Assembly: GCF_001625215.2 (NCBI RefSeq)
Contig: NC_030383.2
Coordinates: forward strand, 4,228,779 to 4,292,778
DNA: 64,000 nt
Direction of reading: 5' to 3'
Origin: Daucus carota subsp. sativus
Lineage: Eukaryota; Streptophyta; Magnoliopsida; Apiales; Apiaceae
Part shown: positions 61,401 through 64,000 of the stretch, one piece after another
How positions within the stretch are numbered: the stretch's first letter is position 1
Layout of the letters: each line of letters begins with the position of its first letter
Position numbers and translations under genes: made by a program
The notes under the pieces: generated by a model
What the model was told of the DNA's origin: nothing
Databases searched by the model: none
The model's input: only the letters and a program-made list of their open reading frames with translations

Positions 61401-63451
61401 TGGTCGTTTGAAGTTCTCCGTGTCCTTTTTTCCATTCATGATTTCAACAATCATTGAAACTGTGATGTTGTTCGTGCTAAACTGAGCTAGCCAATTGTCA
61501 ATTCTTTCTTTGTGTTTTTCGTGTGAACCCAACAAGATGGTTTGTCCCTCGTGTGGCAGTCCAAGAACATCGAAAACATCTTCTTCAACAATGTTGACAT
61601 CCTTATTCTTCAGTTTCAGAGTGAGACTGTTGTGTTCAAAGATTTGAAAGACATTATATGCTAGCTTTGAAGGGATCATCACCAGATCAAAATCAAGGAG
61701 GGCTTCAAATCCAGCGTCTTTGACCCATTCCTTCTGTTCTTCTAACAATGAATCAATCATTTGACTTAACAGCCTTGGTGAATTCCTTAATTTTATCTTA
61801 GATTTTGTTTTGTTTATATGTTGGGCACCTTGAACTTCCTGTGAGGAAGTATAATAGTTGAATCAGGGATATTTTCTATGATTAATCTAAAGTGCACAAG
61901 TTGTTTAACAAAAACAATAAATCTTTAGTGATTTGTTACCTCAATCGGATACCCCTTCCTGATTTGGAATTTTAAAATTGGCTTCTTCTTGTTCAGTGGG
62001 TCATCTGCATCTTGATTATCCTCCTGTTTGATTAGAAAGAAAGAGATAAGCAAATCACTAATTTATTCAATATGCATCACTGAAAGCTAGGAAAAAGAAT
62101 CACTAATATACTTCACTATTATTCTTACATTCTGGTTTGCCTTTCTCTTCCATTTTGTGAATTTTGGTTTAATTGGTTGGTCCTCTTCTTCTACAATCAT
62201 GTCTTCTGCATTTTGAGAATCTGAGTTGGACTCATTGTCTTGTTGATATAGATCTTTCAAACAAAAATCTTCATCATCAAGTTCCTGTTAATTGTACCAA
62301 ACAAAGTAAACATTAGTAATCATCTTTTAAAGATTTATGTAACTATAAAAATATATATCAATTTTACAACATCAGTAGTAGGATTTTCTGGAGGTCTTTT
62401 TGCAGATGTCTTGATTCTAGTTTTTGATTTCATAAAAATTGTAGGAGCACTTTGCTGAAAATCATCATCACTGTTTGCCATTATAGTGTCTTGATCAGGT
62501 GCTGGTTGGAGTCTTGGACTTCTCCGAGGTGTTGATGTGCAACCTGCAAAAAGAGAGTATGGTTTATAGAGGTACAGAGTGAGTTTAAGCAGGGGTATAC
62601 AGAGAGGTATATACACAATGATGTCAAATGCAGTTGACAACCGTCTCAGTTTATCTATGGGCAATCACTAAGACAACCAACAGCTAAAAACTACAATCTG
62701 TTTGTAAATATCAATAAAATACAGTTCTCAAAATCATAATGTTACATCTATAACAACATTGTACAAACTACAGTCTCCAAATTACTTTTTGCAGTAAAAC
62801 GACAACAACTACAGCCAATCACGAACACAGCAACAGAGCAATAACAAACAATACTCTCAGTTTGTCTGTTAAAACTACTTTTTGTAATACTGCAGCATCT
62901 ATTTATAACTAAACTACTTCACAGTACTTTTTGCAATCACCAACACAGTAACAGAGCAAAACCCTAAGTAAAACAATGGAGTCAAATCACTAGTTTTGTA
63001 ATACTGCAGCATCTATTTATAACTAAACTACTTCACAGTACTTTTTGCAATCACCAACACAGTAACAGAGCAAAACCCTAAGTAAAACAATGGAGTCAAA
63101 TCACTAGTTTTCTAGGTTTATACCGGCAACATAGTTCAAGTTCAAGAAAATCGGTATAAGAAAAATAGAAAAACAGTATAACACAATCCAGATAGTAACA
63201 TTATTTTATGCAAAAATCAGTGTAAATTAGTATAACAAAATCAAATCAGTATAACACAATCCAGATAGTAACATTATTTTATGCAAAAATCAGTGTAAAT
63301 CAGTATAACAAAATTAGTATACGAAAATCAGTCTAAACTAGTATAACACAATCACTAAATCATAATTTATGCAAAAATAGTAACATTATAAGAAAAATCC
63401 AGAAAAAAATCTAAAACCCTAAGTTTACATACCTTTTCCAGTTTTATCCAT
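58462..63451 (-). CDS. transposon-borne Ulp1-like cysteine protease, 13 exons, 991 aa
   Basis: Exons on the minus strand: 63451-63433, 62543-62368, 62284-62129, 62023-61940, 61838-61170, 61089-60880, 60770-60609, 60415-59802, 59728-59554, 59455-59342, 59265-59128, 59024-58827, 58722-58462. All junctions are GT-AG and the frame stays open for 991 residues. The C-terminal third is a C48 (Ulp1/SENP) peptidase: His803 (KYDHFYLI), Asp820 (YEIIDN, 17 residues later as in yeast Ulp1), Gln872 and Cys880 (HRDCGIFL). Residues ~170-420 form a domain common in plant transposon Ulp1 genes (FDLVMIPSKLAYNVF, EEDVFDVLGLP). The middle is acidic, Asn/Gln-rich and probably disordered. It may cleave SUMO or a related modifier. 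Its role in transposition is unknown. It ends 640 bp from the convergent transposase. Confidence 0.85.
62884..63111. repeat. 114-bp tandem duplication in Ulp1 intron 1
   Basis: The unit beginning GTAATACTGCAGCATCTATT starts at 62884 and at 62998, with the two copies virtually identical. Each ends in ATCACTAGTTTT, so the duplication also adds one ATCACT motif. It lies in the first intron of the protease gene. The near identity suggests a recent event. Confidence 0.9.
63175..63320. repeat. 73-bp tandem duplication in Ulp1 intron 1
   Basis: The unit beginning AGTATAACACAATCCAGATA starts at 63175 and 63248, nearly identical, with a further partial copy of the AGTATAACA(C/A)AAT theme up to about 63350. 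It lies in the first intron of the protease gene. Confidence 0.88.
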
Positions 63452-64000
63452 AATTTTTGCTTGAATAGTCAAAAACTCTGTAATTAGTGGATCCTTTGAG
63501 ATGTGGAGCTGCAAATCACCAACAATAACAAAATATTATAAAAAAAAACCCTAGAAATCACAAAATCAGTAACATGCAAAAGTTAATAGACATTTATTCT
63601 AAATATTATAGTTGATTTTAAGTAATAGCGAAGATTAACATACATTTTTTCGAGTTCGAAGTGATTTTTTGCACTGTAGAAGATGAGCAGCTTCAGATCA
63701 CCAGTTTCTTCACTTCGATTTCTTGTAATTACTTTAGTATCGACGTATTTGAAGCGTTTTTTAGCACTGTTACAAGCACAAATTATAGATTTGTGCTAGA
63801 CTGAGTGTTGGTATCAGGTGATTTTAGTGGGAGAGAAGATGGTGGAATGCGTGTGTAATTAGTGCCGCTGTAACTGAATTGATTGTAACTGTATGTATTG
63901 TCGGTAAGAATTTAAATTTTTAGTGGATGGGCAGTTGATAATTTGTTTGGGCCGATCACAAAACTAGTGGACTTGGGCCTGTGGTTCGCAGTTTGTATTT
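63452..64000. other. promoter side of the Ulp1 gene, right end of the element
   Basis: This stretch should contain the leader and promoter of the protease gene (minus strand) and the subterminal region of the element. The final 14 bases belong to the right inverted repeat. No other gene is seen. Confidence 0.5.

Larger units (their letters stand above)
53822..64000. mobile_element. large autonomous-looking FAR1/Ulp1 MULE (right end beyond window)
   Basis: The left end GGCTTTTGATCAAATACA follows a long TA tract and matches the GATCAAATACA termini of E1-E4. The window's last bases (CGCAGTTTGTATTT) are the inverse of AAATACAAACTGTGAAC at 53852, so the right inverted repeat starts at the window edge and probably ends within about 35 bp beyond it. 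Inside are two complete genes in tail-to-tail orientation: a FAR1-type MULE transposase (+) and a Ulp1-like protease (-). The non-coding parts are dense in AGTGAT/ATCACT, the motif shared with E1-E4. Small tandem repeats lie near the right end and in a transposase intron. Both genes are uninterrupted, so the copy looks young. Confidence 0.82.

Overview
The window is nuclear DNA from a flowering plant, almost certainly a eudicot. It is AT-rich, its genes are split by GT-AG introns, and it carries a chloroplast-targeted ribosomal protein, a plant-consensus calmodulin, plant-type DHHC S-acyltransferases and many plant transposon families (MULE, hAT, Stowaway, Tourist, Helitron, LTR solo elements). 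Some repeat families look like those of asterids, perhaps Apiaceae, but this is only an impression.

Host genes occupy roughly 0.9-43.1 kb. In order they are: PSRP5, a plastid 50S ribosomal protein (+); an HpcH/HpaI-type aldolase (-); a membrane RING-H2 E3 ligase (-); two tandem DHHC protein S-acyltransferases with matching exon phases (+,+); a kinase-like protein that lacks the DFG aspartate (-); and calmodulin (-). From memory, PSRP5 + two DHHC genes, and kinase + DHHC + calmodulin, are also near neighbours in two paralogous Arabidopsis segments (around At3g56800-At3g56930 and At2g40980-At2g41110). The block therefore looks like conserved microsynteny. Between the genes lie many small elements: three elements with 9-bp target-site duplications (TSDs) typical of Mutator-like elements (MULEs; one contains a nested Stowaway), a hAT-type element split by a 3-kb solo LTR, a second solo LTR with a CATCAGTTGAA repeat array, and Tourist- and Stowaway-like MITEs. 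There is also a mosaic of decayed copies of PSRP5 and the RING gene at 9.3-10.0 kb.

From about 45.6 kb onward the sequence is transposon territory. A stretch with an unidentified coding fragment and a raffinose-synthase 5' fragment (45.6-48.2 kb) is followed by a 918-bp MULE MITE. After that comes a chain of elements joined by (TA)n tracts: two head-to-tail Helitrons and three small non-autonomous elements, ending in one large element (53,822 to beyond the window).

The large element is the highlight. It holds two genes arranged tail to tail, and both can be assembled by hand with every exon in frame and every splice site GT-AG. One is a 771-aa FAR1/MULE-type transposase with its DDE residues, FAR1-type zinc finger, SWIM finger and a terminal zinc knuckle. 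The other is a 991-aa, 13-exon Ulp1-like cysteine protease with its His/Asp/Cys triad and Gln. Its left terminal sequence matches the ends of four short non-autonomous relatives in the window, and every one of these sits in a TA microsatellite and is rich in an ATCACT/AGTGAT motif. This looks like an intact, possibly active, TA-tract-targeting MULE with its dependent family.
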